Origin: Cololabis saira | Lineage: Eukaryota > Chordata > Actinopteri > Beloniformes > Belonidae | Length of the DNA stretch: 64,000 bases | Assembly: GCF_033807715.1 (NCBI RefSeq) | Contig: NC_084599.1 | Location: 27,274,125 to 27,338,124 of the forward strand | Direction of reading: 5' to 3' | The notes under the pieces: model-generated | Database searches by the model: none | Told to the model about the DNA's origin: nothing | What the model saw: only the letters and a program-made list of their open reading frames with translations | Made by a program: the position numbers and the translations under genes | Shown here: in pieces, positions 52,682 through 63,264 of the stretch | Layout: the number at the start of each line of letters is the position of its first letter | Numbering within the stretch: position 1 is the first letter of the stretch

Positions 52682-55600
52682 CTGCAGCACAGAAGAGAAA
52701 CTTCAACAACCTATAGACATGAGCGTGTGTTATGATTCATCTTTTTATTCAGTAGCGCTTGATGGTAAATTGTACGGATTCCCCTTATAAGAACAGTTCA
52801 ATTACGTTCCCTAATAAACACAAGTAATACTGTCTTTAGGATGACGTTCAACTTTCAGGCATTAATCATAAACATGACTGAGACTCATGTACCTGAAACT
52901 CCAGATTCTGCTGATTATGGCAGAACCAGTCAAGGAAACATGCAGCGTTAGACTGCAGACTAGTTTTCATCAATTCTAATACAAATATGCTAAATGCATT
53001 CACTGGACGGCCTAAATGGGCCCAGCAGCAGACGCGAGTGAAAAATGTAATAAGGACCAACCATTTTGAAACTGTTAATACTATATGTGTAATGACTTGT
53101 GCATTTTAATTTTAAGTTAATGGCTGGTGATAGTAATAATAAATTAAAGCTGCAAGCAGCAATGAACGGGCCCTCGCGCGTGCAATTTTCACCAATAAAA
53201 GTCAAGGAGTCAAAACCGGGTCCGATGACACCACCCACGAGTCTTTATGTCAAACCATTCAAAAGTTATGGCAAAAAATATGAATTATCAAATATCGACC
53301 AATCAGAAGAAGGGGTGGGGCTAATTTGCACCAATTAAGGTGAAGTACTCAAAACTGAGTCCGATGACACCACCCACGACTCTCTATGTCAAACCATTCA
53401 AAAGTTATGGCAGAAAATAGGGGCTATCAAATATAGACCAATCAGATGATGGGGGGGGGGGGGGGCTTTTTGGTGTCTATCGTCCCTACGGTAACGCTTT
53501 TGACTGAGAAAAGTAATGCCCATCGTCACAGGGTCTAGATGCACATTTTGATGTATAACACACCTGGGTGCACGTTACGGTTCGGGGCGCATTAACGGCC
53601 GAAGAAATGGCATAAATTGCGCCAAAATTACACGATTAATTGAAAATGGCCGACTTCCTGTTCGGTTTCGGCCATGGCGCCAAGAGACTTTTCTTTAAGT
53701 TGCGACATGATACAGGTGGGTACCGATTTTCGTGCATGTACGTCAAACTGTATTGTAGGGCTTGAGGAACAAAGTTTTCTAGGGGGTGCTGTTGAGCCAT
53801 TAGGCCACGCCCATTAATGCAAACCATTAAATATCAAATTTTTCGCCAGGCCTGTCTTGCGTGCAAAATTTGGTGACTTTTGGCGCACGTTTAGGGGGGC
53901 AAAAAGGCCCTCATTTCGTCGGAAGAAAAAATTCCTACAGATACAATAGTGCCTTCGCACTGTAAGTGCTCGGGACCTAATAATATAACCAGTAGAGACT
54001 TTAATAGCAGCAACAATAAAACTAGATGTTCAGTATTAAGCCAAGACACATCTGAATATTAGTGTCATTGCTCAAACTCTCACCATTTTGAAGAGTTTTT
54101 GTTTGGTTTTCCCTTTGAGCTCTTTTCCTCTGCATCTCCTCCAGCTCTTTGCTGATCTTGCTCTTCTCCGCCTCCAGGGCCTCAACAATCTTTGCTTGGC
54201 ACACGCGATGTTCTTCCATAGCCTGAAGTGAATCGTAGCAATGTAAACAATATTAAAAACCATCGGGCCGCGTTTATTTAGTCGAGCCCTAGCGTGACTT
54301 AAAACACTTCCCAAATGGCCCCTTGGTTAAACATAAAACCAGATGTCGGCATATTTGTCCAAGCCTCTAAAGTTTGTTTTGTATCATCAGAAACCATGAG
54401 AATGAGCAAATGAAGGAGATGATGCCATTAATATTTAGATATTTCCTGTTCCTGTACATCAGAACCTGAACAAAGTCTCATCAACAAACCGAAATAGGAT
54501 CAGTGAGCTTATAACGCTGGAGATCGATCATACAGTGACAGTATGTGCACACTTTGTGCACACTTTGTGTTATGAGTTGCACACTCTCCTCCTTGAAAAC
54601 TTCAAACAGGAATAAACAAACTCCAAAGTGGCTTACACTTTTATCCACTTCAGGAGCCCGAGATTCTTCATTTTTTAAATCTACTATAATAAAAGTACTT
54701 ACATATATTACATTGTTAAAAAAAGATGATTTTACCAACTATCGTTTATATAAGTGACCTATTAGACAACAACATTATGTGCTTAAATAATCAATGGGGA
54801 GCAGTAAAACTGAAAAAAGAAAAAAACTATAAACACTATTTATAAAAAAGCCATCTCTGGTGTCCTCACCTGGGCCTCCATGTGGAGACGGAGGCGTTTC
54901 CTCTGGGTGTCCACCTCCTGCTCCAGTTCAAACTTGGCCACCTTGAGCTCCGCCACCTGGTCCGCAGCTCTCTGCAGAGACACCTCTTCCTGATGCTTCC
55001 GATCGTTCTCTTGAGTCTGAGGGAGGAAAAGAAGGGAAAAAAAAACACTTCATGCTGGTATTGTGTATGCAAACTCAGAAGGTGTGAGGATATGCAGAAG
55101 TCTACACTATTTACTGTTGCTGTAATGATACAGTATTCATTGAGCTCTAATGTCTGCAACTGAAGTGGAATCAGAAGGAAATAAACTCATTTAAAACATA
55201 TGAGACAAAACTAAGGATCCTCAGAATGAACACAGATTTTACAGTTATGTTCAAATGAGGAAGCGCAAGATTAGGAAACTAATGGACTTGGCAAGCAAGA
55301 TAAAAAGTAGTTTAAAAACAGTTAAAGTTTACCAGCTCTCTCTCAAGAACTTGGATCCTGCTTTCATAAAGAGCTTTTTGGTCGGATAGTTCTTTCTGCG
55401 CCAGCTCTTTAGCCATTTGGATCCCCTGCATCATCTCTTCTTTCGCTCTTACATGGGCGTCTTCCATTTCAGCTTCTAACCTGAGAAACACAAACATTTC
55501 TTGAAGGGAATTTGTATGTAAAAGACTGATTGCAAAGAAATAGAGAAACACAAAGACGACCAAGACCATACTGATAATGATATAAAGGTTCTAACACCTA

Positions 55601-58600
55601 CTTGGCTCTTTGAGCTGCAAGCAGTTCATTTTTTGCGAACTCAAAGTCTTTTTGACCGTCACCTCCACCCGTCCAACATGACGCCCGCTTGCCAGACTGG
55701 ACTTCTGCTGGATGATTGAAACGGAAGTAGTGGTCTCCACCAAGAATGACCCTGTCGCCCTGAATGCCAGACGAACAGACGGATAGAAGTCACAGTGATT
55801 TATGAAACGCTAAAGTCATTCTTCTCCCGGACTCATGCTATAATGGAAGGGAGTTAAACTTTACCCTCTACTTACATGGTGTAGGACAGTGGATCCAGAA
55901 ATAAGGTGGCCATTCACAAATGTCTTCCCATTTTTTGTCGGTGTTATGGTGACAGTGTTGTGGCTGTTACATATTACACTAAAAAAAAAGAAAAAAAAAA
56001 GTGAGAAATAAAATAAAATCCAAACTCAAAGTTTTATTCATCACCATTAGCAGCTGTATCTTAAAACCATCTACCATTTAGTTAATCATTCATTCACTGC
56101 AAACACTGCATGAGTTCACTTCTTGCTGCACTTATGTGCCATTTTTAAATGCATGCACAACTGTAAACAGATAACATTATGTAGCATAAAGCCACTGTAT
56201 TCACAGGCAGCCAGGGGTTTATTCTCACCAGTGGTTGTCAGCAATAAGACCTCCGGAAAGCTGGATGTCATGTTTCGATCCAGGTTCAAGCTTTCCCACA
56301 GTTGTCTGGCCCTCTTTAATCATGTACAGAAGCATCTCGGACAGCTGAGGATCCTCATTCAGGTTCACCAGGTTGGGAAGACGGTTGTCCACTTTGAATG
56401 TCACACCTGCTTTCTGATTGGACAGAAGCAGCGATATTTACAAAGATTTGCCACCATCTCTCTCTAACTTTAGCACAACTCCGGTCAGCTTTTTCTGTTC
56501 AATGTTCCAAGATGTGTGCGTTGAAGTTTTATCGTCAAACACATTTAAGAAAGGTTTTTTGTATGAAATCTGCCATATAAATAAATTTGCCTTGCTTAGA
56601 CACTACTGTGCGTATAAAGTTTGAAAAAGAAAAATACTACAAAGACATACCTGCAACTCTTTCGTTTCTTCCCGCTTACGGATTTCTGCTTGCTCAAGTT
56701 TCTCTCTCCATGCTCTGCCAGAGAATAAATCACACATAAAAGAAAATCACATGGAAACTTTGCAGTGATCCGTTGGGACGAATTCAAACTATTGTACAGC
56801 TGTGAACTATAGATTACCAAGATTCATTTTTTAACAAAGTTTCAAAGAAAGTCTTCAGTGAAAATAAGCATTGCTCTGACTGTCTCCCACCCCAAAATGC
56901 AAAGTAGCTTATTTAAGGGATTATTGCAGATCAATCAATCAATCAAATTTTATTTCTATAGCACCTTTCATCCAGGTACATGAAATACACAGTGCTTTGA
57001 CATTTTTATTGAAAAATAAGCATAATAAACAAATAAATAAAAACTGGGAGACCAGAAAATAAAAACTGGGAGACCAATGCACCCTGACATACAATATAGA
57101 ATATATAAAATGTATAAAAAGATAAAAATTCAAGGATTAAGGCTAAAAAATAATCAGTCCACAACAATAAAAAAATAATAAAAACATTATAAGAGATAGA
57201 TAAATAAATAAAACAGATACCTTTAAAAAATACATGTTAAACAGAATAAAACTATAAAATTTGATGCTACATAAAAGCCAGACCAAAGAGATGAGTTTTT
57301 ATTCTACGTTTAAAAATGTCCACATTTCCAGCTCCTCTCAGATCCTCCGGCAGGCTGTTTAACAGTTTTGGAGCATAGTGGCTAAAAGCAGCATCACCAA
57401 ATATTTTAGTTCTACTCTGTGGAACAGCTAAAAAGGAAGAGCCAGAGGATCTGAGGGGCCTTCCTGGTTCATAGAATAAAAACATCTCTGAAATATACTC
57501 TGGCGCAAGATAAACTCATAATGTTCGAATTCTTATGATGCTGACCGGTTGGCCTCAACCATTTCTCTCTCCTGCTGGCACAGCTTGTTCTTCAGGGTGG
57601 TGACCTCCTGCTGGAAAAGCCTGATTCTCTCTGGTTGGACGCCCTGGGAGCTCATCTGGGCCGCTCGCAGCTTCTCCACCTCTGCCTTCAGCTCTGAAAT
57701 GCACAAAAAGTTGGCTCAAACTGCTGGAAACTAAACCAAAAGTAGCACCTTTGAGCAAATGTCTGTATAATATTGCAGAAAAGTAAAATAAATGCCCTGA
57801 GAAGATTTGACTTTCAGAATAAACTCAAGAAATGGTGACATTTTGTCAATATCATACGCAAAACATTGTTCAGGTTTGACCACAGCCAGACTGTGAGCAA
57901 TAACGAGAGCTCCCCCTAGCGGTGGCATCACATAATTGAAAATTAATACTCTTGTGATAGCCTCCAAATGACAGTAAATAATATGGCCAGGAGGCAAGGT
58001 TTATAATCAGGATTTGATTTCAGCTGGGTAACAAAGAGCTGGTGATGGATAGACTGGAAGACGGGAGGATATGTGGGATATACGGAGATTAACAGTAAGG
58101 CTATAAAAGTACCCATTTGTGATAGTTAGTTAGTGGCCTTTATTGAAAGTGTAAAAACAGGAAGTTGAACCTTGGCCAGCTTCATGAGGGAAGCAGCCCT
58201 TTGCATGAGTCTAAAGGTAGTTTATAAAATAAAACTAATACAGACAAAAATTATTAGCACACATCAAAAAGAAATTAGCTCAGTGTTTGCATGTAATGAT
58301 ATGTATTACAGAACTTTATTTTTTATGTGTTTTTGGCCTTTTAAGATCCTTCCAGTGCATGAATACAACTTGATAGAAAGACTTTGATATAAATAAACAA
58401 ACAAATAATAATAATACTAATAATATCTGAAAAGAGAAAATACCTTTGACTTTTTTAGTTTAGGGATATACATTTGTGGGTTTGACGGTGCAGGATAAAA
58501 AGTTTTGTTGTTGGTTTTGTTTCTTTCGTTTAGTCTGCCCCTCTGACCTTATTTTGTTGACCAAAGAGAAGATCAACACAAACATTTCATACCAGCTGTC

Positions 58601-61600
58601 AAACACAGAGGTGGAGGGGTGATAAGGGGATAATATGGGCTTGTTATCCAGTCATGGGACTTAGGCACCTTACAGTCGATGAGTCAAACACGAAGGGCTT
58701 TGTAAGCCTAAATACTCTACAACCAAATGTAAAGCCATGTGCACCAAAATTAGCGCTTGCCCAGACTGTAATAGAACAATGATCCGAGGTACTACAACAA
58801 CAGAATAGCTGCAAATAAATAGGGTTGCAACGGCCCAGAGATATCAACCCACATGAATTACTGTGGTGGGACCTCAGGAGGGCTGTGAATAAACAAACAC
58901 ACACTGACATCAGAGTTCAGAGAAGAAATAACCCAGAAATGAATGAAATATAGCACCATTACCCTTAATAAAGAATGGATTACACTCACTTTAACCAACA
59001 AAAGGAAAAAACACACACCTATGCAGACTTTTGAATGTGTATACTGTGGGTATCTGACCTCTGATGAGCTTGGCGCTGGTGTCCTCGTTGACTTTGGCCA
59101 CGTTAATGATCGTGCGGGCCTGCTGCGCATAGCGCAGCGTACTCAGGCTCTCCTCCACGTTGCTGCCCGCCGGGCTCAGAGTAGCGATCATGGACGTCTT
59201 GGAGTTACCACCAAGACTCTCCTTCAACAGCCTGAGGGACAAAAGAGAGCAGGACTTGATTAGTGGGAAAAAAAATGTAATTAATTGCGCCTGTAAAATG
59301 TCTCTAATGCCACTGTCTGTGTGTATATTGCATTAAACCGTTTAGCTTACTGAACAGTTATTTGTTACAGAGAAAAAGAAAGTATATAACCCCAAAGCAA
59401 ACAAGAAAAAACAACGCGTGCAAGTATATTGTTTCCTCACCATGTCAGGACAGACTCTCTGTACGGTATGAAGACCTTTTTCGTGGTCAGAGCCTGTTCT
59501 GATAATGCAGAGATGACCTTTCCAAGTGTTAGCAGCGATTTGTTGATACTAGCACCCTCCTATATTGACAAGAAACACTTTAAACATTTTTTTTAGATAA
59601 ATGTTTAGATTGCTGCAGTGAGTTTGTACATGCAATGACAGACAAGGGAAGATGTGTGTATGGATATACCCTGAGTCTGTCTCCGCTTGTCTGACCCGAG
59701 TTGCAGCGTTCACTGCCCGCCAGGTCAACCAAATTAATGCGGCTGGTGATACTGTGGTCATGCTCCTCTCCCTCCACAAATTCAGTCTGTACACACACAC
59801 ACAGAAATGTTTCTATTTGTACATGTGAAATCATATAGCAGAGTTAAGTCTCTCATAATATACTTTATAAGCCAGGAGGCCCCACCTTGGTCTGAGTCAT
59901 GACCAGGGTGAAGACAGAGTGAGATCTGGAGCTCTTGTCATTCATTCCTGTGGCTGCTGTCGCTCTCTGCTTGTTACCAAGCTCCAACCAGCCCTAAAGA
60001 GAAGACACTGCAATTTATGTCCAATTCAAAATAATATAAATCTTAATCCAAGATCTGAAAAATAATTTCAAAACTTGTTCTTAAAACCATCATTAAAGAA
60101 CTGGAAGAGGAAATGTATTGAAAGAAGGATGAGCCTACCTGTATGTCACCGTAAGAGCTCACCATATTCCTGGGAAAGAATAAAATAAAGATAAAGCGAG
60201 AAATTCTGCAAAACAGACACTGAAAATGGTGCAGTTTTTGATGTGGTAAAAGGAAGGAAGCTGTTACTTACGCAGAGAGCTCAGCAACATAAGGACCATG
60301 GACCGGATGTTCCCTCACCCTCAGCTGAAAAACCAAATCATCCACATTTTATCCTTACTCTACATTTTCTCAAGTTCTTAAGTTCTTAAGGATTATCAGT
60401 AAAGTCTGTCTCTGTTGAATTATAAGCAAAACTGAATGTGACCATAAGGGGGGAAAAAAATGCTTATATCAACAGTTTTAAGCATTTTTTTTTCCTGAAC
60501 ATGCAAAATAATTCTCGGATAAGCAGTAGAATGGATGCAAAATAATCTTATTACTATTAAATGTAAAGCAACATCTTTCTAGAGTGAATATTAGACTACT
60601 CACCGGCATCTTTCTCTGGTTTGGCTCATCTCTGGTAACCAGCAAATCATGGATCTTTTCATTATAAACTTCAAAGTAGCTCATCTCCATGTGACATTTC
60701 ACCTAAAATTAAAAAGGTATTTGAACCTGGATGAAGCCAGACTGATAAAAGAAAGTTCATGTTCACATCCAAAAAGATTTTTTCGGGTAAAAAGATGCAG
60801 CAACAGCAATTCTCAAGCTGCTTAAAAGAGAGAAAATACCCCACAGCAAATACTCTTGTGTGACAGTATTACCTCTTCATTTTCCATTTGGGCCAGTTTC
60901 AAAAAAAGCTCCTGGCAGAAACGTGGAATAACCCCTGCCTCCTCCTCGAAGCCCATCATCCTGCAAAACAACCAGTTAAATCAAACGCAGTGAGGCGTTT
61001 TCAGATTGCACGAGTTTAATAATACCAAATGGGAAAATGCTCACGTGTATGATTTGCCAGAACCTGTCTGTCCATAAGCAAACAAGCAGGTGTTAAATCC
61101 CTCAAAGGCCCTCAGCAGCAGAGGTCGAGCCATTCTTTCATACACCAGCTGCTGGCTGGCGAACCTGGGGTCGCCGTCATCCATCGAGCAGAAAGAGAAG
61201 TCGTACGTGAAGGAGTAGTTCTGCTTGGACACTGGATGCTGGACAACGGTCTCCTGGCCTTTCATAAAGATGACCTGCAATGTCTTCTCAGACTGCTCCC
61301 TAAACCAGGGCAACAAAGAAAAGATTTCAATTTAAAGATTTTGTCTGAATAGATTTTTTTAACCCCCGCCCCCATGAATCAAGACCTTTACATTGGAGTC
61401 ATCTCTGTATTCTGGATATCCACCCCTCACATACTGACACACACACTGAAAAAATAAATCTAAGCGCATGTAAATTTAACATATTCAAATCTATGATATT
61501 AACAATTAAAAATTAAGTTTGTTGCTTTAAATGAATACTGTACATCTAGTTTTGAACTTAATCTGCATTTGTTCAAAAAACAAGACATTGTGCATTTTTT

Positions 61601-63264
61601 CCTTAACAAGTAGTATTTCTGTAATCCCAGGCAATCTTTTTTAATTTACACACAAACAACAAGCAATGATCTTGTTGTATTTACTTTTCCTTTAACAATT
61701 TTAATCTATTGGGCAGATTGACCAACGTTTAGATGAAACATGCTTTATTTGTTTAAGTAAAACACCACAGTAAAGAATATCTTGCTTGATCTACTTTAAA
61801 AAAAATGAAGGCAACTTTTTTGCATGAGATTTTTATGTAGATCAAGAAAGACTAGTCTTTGTATAAACTACTTCATTTTTAGCATGTACAAAATTAATTT
61901 GCAAGTAAAGTCAACTTAATTTTGATAAATAAAGTAAACTTAACACAATTAAGTTGACTGTACTTGCAAAATGTATTATTTACATACAAAAAATTAAGTA
62001 GTTTATACAAAGACTAGTCTTTCTTGATCTACATAATAATCTCATTCAAAAAGTTGACTTATTTTTGTTAAGTAGATCAAGCACAATATTTGTATCAGTG
62101 CACAAACCTGGCATTGAATGGGCGTACACGGACAGCCACAGTCACAGCACTGTTTTCCATCTTAAATGAATCCTGCTGCCTCAGAGCCTCGCTGGGCTGC
62201 AGCAGGAGCTGCTCAGCAGATGCATGAGCAGATGCATGAGCAGATGCATGAGCAGATGCATGAGCAGATGCATGAGCAGATGCATGAGCAGATGCATGAG
62301 CAGATGCATGAGCAGATGAAGGAGCAGATGCAGGAGCAGATGCATGAGCAGATGCAGATGCAGGAGCAGATGCAGATGCAGATGCAGGAGCAGATGCAGA
62401 TGCAGGAGCAGATGCAGATGCAGGAGCAGCAGTGGAGGATCTCGCCAGGTCTGCCCTTTGGTTTGAAGCGTGTTTCCTTCTCTCCTGCACGGCGGCCGCA
62501 GACGCCTTGCTGAGCCGTGAAAGCGGCACAGGTTTGGCTCTTTCCAAACTTCTGGACTTGACAGCCACCAGCCTGGGCGTCTCTTTGGAGGCCAGTCTCT
62601 CGAAAACGTCCCTCTTGGCGGCTATTTTCTCAAACGGGGTCTTTTTGGTGGGGGTTTTAAAAGTGTGATCCTGAAGCTGTCTGCTTGTGGATGCAGAGGA
62701 TGCGGATGTGGATGTGGGCGTCTTGCTTTGCAAAAATGTCCCTTGACGCTCCAAATGGGCTGCATTTTCTGGCACCTTGCTACTACTAGATGCTGTTTCC
62801 TTCATACTCGTGGACCTGAGTAAAACAGGAGTCCTGCCGTTTGGCTCACAGAGGACTTTGTGTGCAGCCTGCTGGCTGGGAGTCCTGGTCCTGCGCTGCA
62901 GCGTCAGCCTCTTCTCGGGGGCCGGGCTGCTGTTCCTGCTGCTCTCCCGGCTCTTCTCCCGGCTCTTCTCAGCCCCGCTTCTCCTCTTTGACCTCCTCTG
63001 CAGAGTGAGTCTGCCCCTGTACGGAGTGCTGCCGCTTTTGGACAGAGCAGAGGCGACATAAGTCCCGTTAACCAGCCGGCTTCTTTCCGACGACCTGCTG
63101 CTGTCCTCAAGCGCACAGTCGGAGTTTAAAATATCGCTCTTTCCAAGAGAGTCTGTTGCTTTTTGCACGGCTTGACCATCTCTGCCCGGCGTCTTGGACG
63201 TTGTTGACACGAGATGGTCATAAAATGCTGTATGCTTCCTCGCCCGGACGCTAAACATCGACAT
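43748..63264 (-). CDS. kif14: kinesin family member 14 (mitotic kinesin), complete, 29 coding exons
   Basis: Mitotic kinesin-3-like motor; family members act at the central spindle and midbody in cytokinesis with PRC1 and citron kinase. Coding exons, 5' to 3': 63264-62108, 61299-61045, 60960-60873, 60702-60604, 60324-60272, 60169-60139, 59993-59886, 59786-59670, 59559-59441, 59231-59059, 57693-57546, 56714-56651, 56413-56229, 55978-55876, 55759-55602, 55480-55333, 55016-54870, 54222-54084, 52681-52588, 52351-52216, 51635-51529, 50411-50311, 50003-49773, 49610-49423, 48891-48739, 48011-47889, 47480-47406, 46447-46306, 44124-43748. Every junction is GT-AG and phases close to 5,019 nt including the stop (1,672 aa; mammalian KIF14 is about 1,650). 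Order: basic N-terminal extension, motor (about 372-733), FHA (about 815-900), coiled coils, helical tail. The first Met of the open exon is taken as the start. Boundaries were read by eye without a transcript. Confidence 0.95.
44758..44796. repeat. perfect hairpin, 17-bp arms with 5-nt loop
   Basis: CTAAAGAGTGGAGCTCC, then TCGTC, then its exact reverse complement. The stem is GC-rich next to the loop. It may be an internal structure of the surrounding DNA element. It is not followed by a T run in the expected place, so a terminator reading has no support here. Confidence 0.9.
45220..45336. mobile_element. palindromic (fold-back) MITE, about 117 bp
   Basis: The left arm starts GGTTCTACGTTAAATCGACG and the right arm ends CGTCGATTTAACGCAGAACC. 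The arms pair over about 55 bp, including GGGTACGCGGCGAC opposite GTCGCCACGTACCC. This is a known type of fish hairpin MITE and is nested in the larger element at 44612-45836. The arms are GC-rich and CpG-dense. Confidence 0.85.
47551..47739 (-). mobile_element. tRNA-derived SINE with 13-bp target duplications
   Basis: Read on the minus strand, a tRNA-like head (47739 to about 47650) has a box A (TGGCGCAGTGG) and a box B (GGTTCGAATCC), followed by a body with CTGCATGTCATCCCCGATCT and a 3' end GGGCCACAAGAGCCC plus an A run. ATTAATACATTTT occurs on both sides (47538-47550 and 47740-47752), a perfect 13-bp target duplication, so the insertion is fairly young. It is not a functional tRNA gene: the anticodon arm is not a proper cloverleaf. 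It lies in kif14 intron 26, between exons 26 and 27. Confidence 0.9.
53135..53985 (+). repeat. teleost interspersed repeat with internal tandem duplication
   Basis: Starts AAAGCTGCAAGCAGCAATGA, then ACGGGCCCTCGCG, and ends CCTTCGCACTGTAAGTGCTC, GGGACCTAAT, which are boundaries of a fish-wide repeat that I recognise but cannot name. Inside, about 140 bp (CACCAATAAAAGTCAAGGAG through CCAATCAGAAGAAG) is repeated once more (53328-53450) with changes, followed by a G run. No long ORF. It lies in the kif14 intron between exons 18 and 19. Confidence 0.65.
54084..57693 (-). CDS. kif14: kif14 exons 11-18: neck coil, FHA domain and stalk coiled coil
   Basis: Exons 11 and 12 encode a charged helical neck. 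Exons 13-15 (56413-55602) encode the forkhead-associated domain, recognised by '[18 protein letters not shown]' followed by 'KTFVNGHLI' and '[17 protein letters not shown]', the order expected in kinesin-3 FHA modules. Exons 16-18 encode a long coiled coil rich in Glu, Lys and Gln ('[20 protein letters not shown]', '[16 protein letters not shown]'). In mammals this stalk is the citron-kinase binding part. An L2-like LINE remnant sits in the intron between exons 11 and 12, just 3' of the exon 11 donor. Confidence 0.92.
56935..57540 (-). mobile_element. L2-like LINE, 3' end with ORF remnant
   Basis: On the minus strand an open stretch (57485-57267) reads '[20 protein letters not shown]' and later '[20 protein letters not shown]', the C-terminal end of L2-type reverse-transcriptase ORFs, followed by the GGTCTCCCAGTTTTTA-containing tail and terminal TTGA repeats. 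It is heavily 5'-truncated. It lies in the kif14 intron between exons 11 and 12, with its inner end only a few bases from the exon 11 donor at 57545. The same tail occurs at 18635-18985 in the opposite orientation. Confidence 0.85.
59059..61299 (-). CDS. kif14: kif14 exons 2-10: kinesin motor core
   Basis: Nine exons encode the ATPase and microtubule-binding core. Visible motifs are the P-loop [10 protein letters not shown] at the end of exon 2 (about residues 462-471), switch [10 protein letters not shown] in exon 7 (59993-59886), switch II VDLAGSE in exon 8 (59786-59670), and the [15 protein letters not shown] helix in exon 9. All catalytic motifs are intact, so the motor should be active. 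The exon at 60169-60139 is a 31-nt microexon whose phase (2 to 0) fits both neighbours. The core ends at '[16 protein letters not shown]', after which the neck continues in the next exon with '[13 protein letters not shown]'. Confidence 0.94.
61775..62092. repeat. long imperfect inverted repeat (fold-back), about 150-bp arms
   Basis: The left arm includes GCTTGATCTACTTT, ATGTAGATCAAGAAAGACTA, GTCTTTGTATAAACTACTT and CAAGTAAAGTCAACTTAATT. The right arm is its complement with a few mismatches and ends AAGTAGATCAAGCACAATAT. The spacer is about 20 bp (GATAAATAAAGTAAACTTAA-like). It is AT-rich. A fold-back MITE is the likely origin. It ends about 15 bp from the kif14 exon 1 donor (62107). Confidence 0.85.
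62108..63264 (-). CDS. kif14: kif14 exon 1: N-terminal extension and start of motor domain
   Basis: This large first coding exon gives about 386 residues. The start is low-complexity and rich in Ser, Arg and Lys, with two 'LTLQRR' motifs that are also typical of the mammalian N-terminus, the part known to bind the bundling factor PRC1. Near the exon end the motor begins at '[17 protein letters not shown]', the first beta strand of kinesins. Between these lies a repetitive Ala/Ser/His/Pro tract at about residues 278-350 with no counterpart that I know of in mammalian KIF14. Two Met codons lie close together at the start (MSM); the first was chosen. The donor at 62107 lies about 15 bp from a long intronic hairpin. 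Confidence 0.93.
62215..62430 (-). repeat. kif14: coding minisatellite, 12-bp unit encoding ASAH / ASAP repeats in kif14
   Basis: The plus-strand unit is AGATGCATGAGC, eight or more perfect copies at the left, then AGATGCAGGAGC and AGATGCAG variants to the right. On the coding strand this gives Ala-Ser-Ala-His, then Ala-Ser-Ala-Pro and Ala-Ser repeats, at about residues 278-350. It is in frame with the kif14 exon and free of stops. The opposite strand also reads open (Met-His-Glu-Gln), which is a by-product of the repeat. Confidence 0.95.

Noticed and set aside
62166..62513. Plus-strand frame with Met-His-Glu-Gln repeats
   Set aside because: It is the antisense of the kif14 exon 1 minisatellite and has no splice partners or family match.
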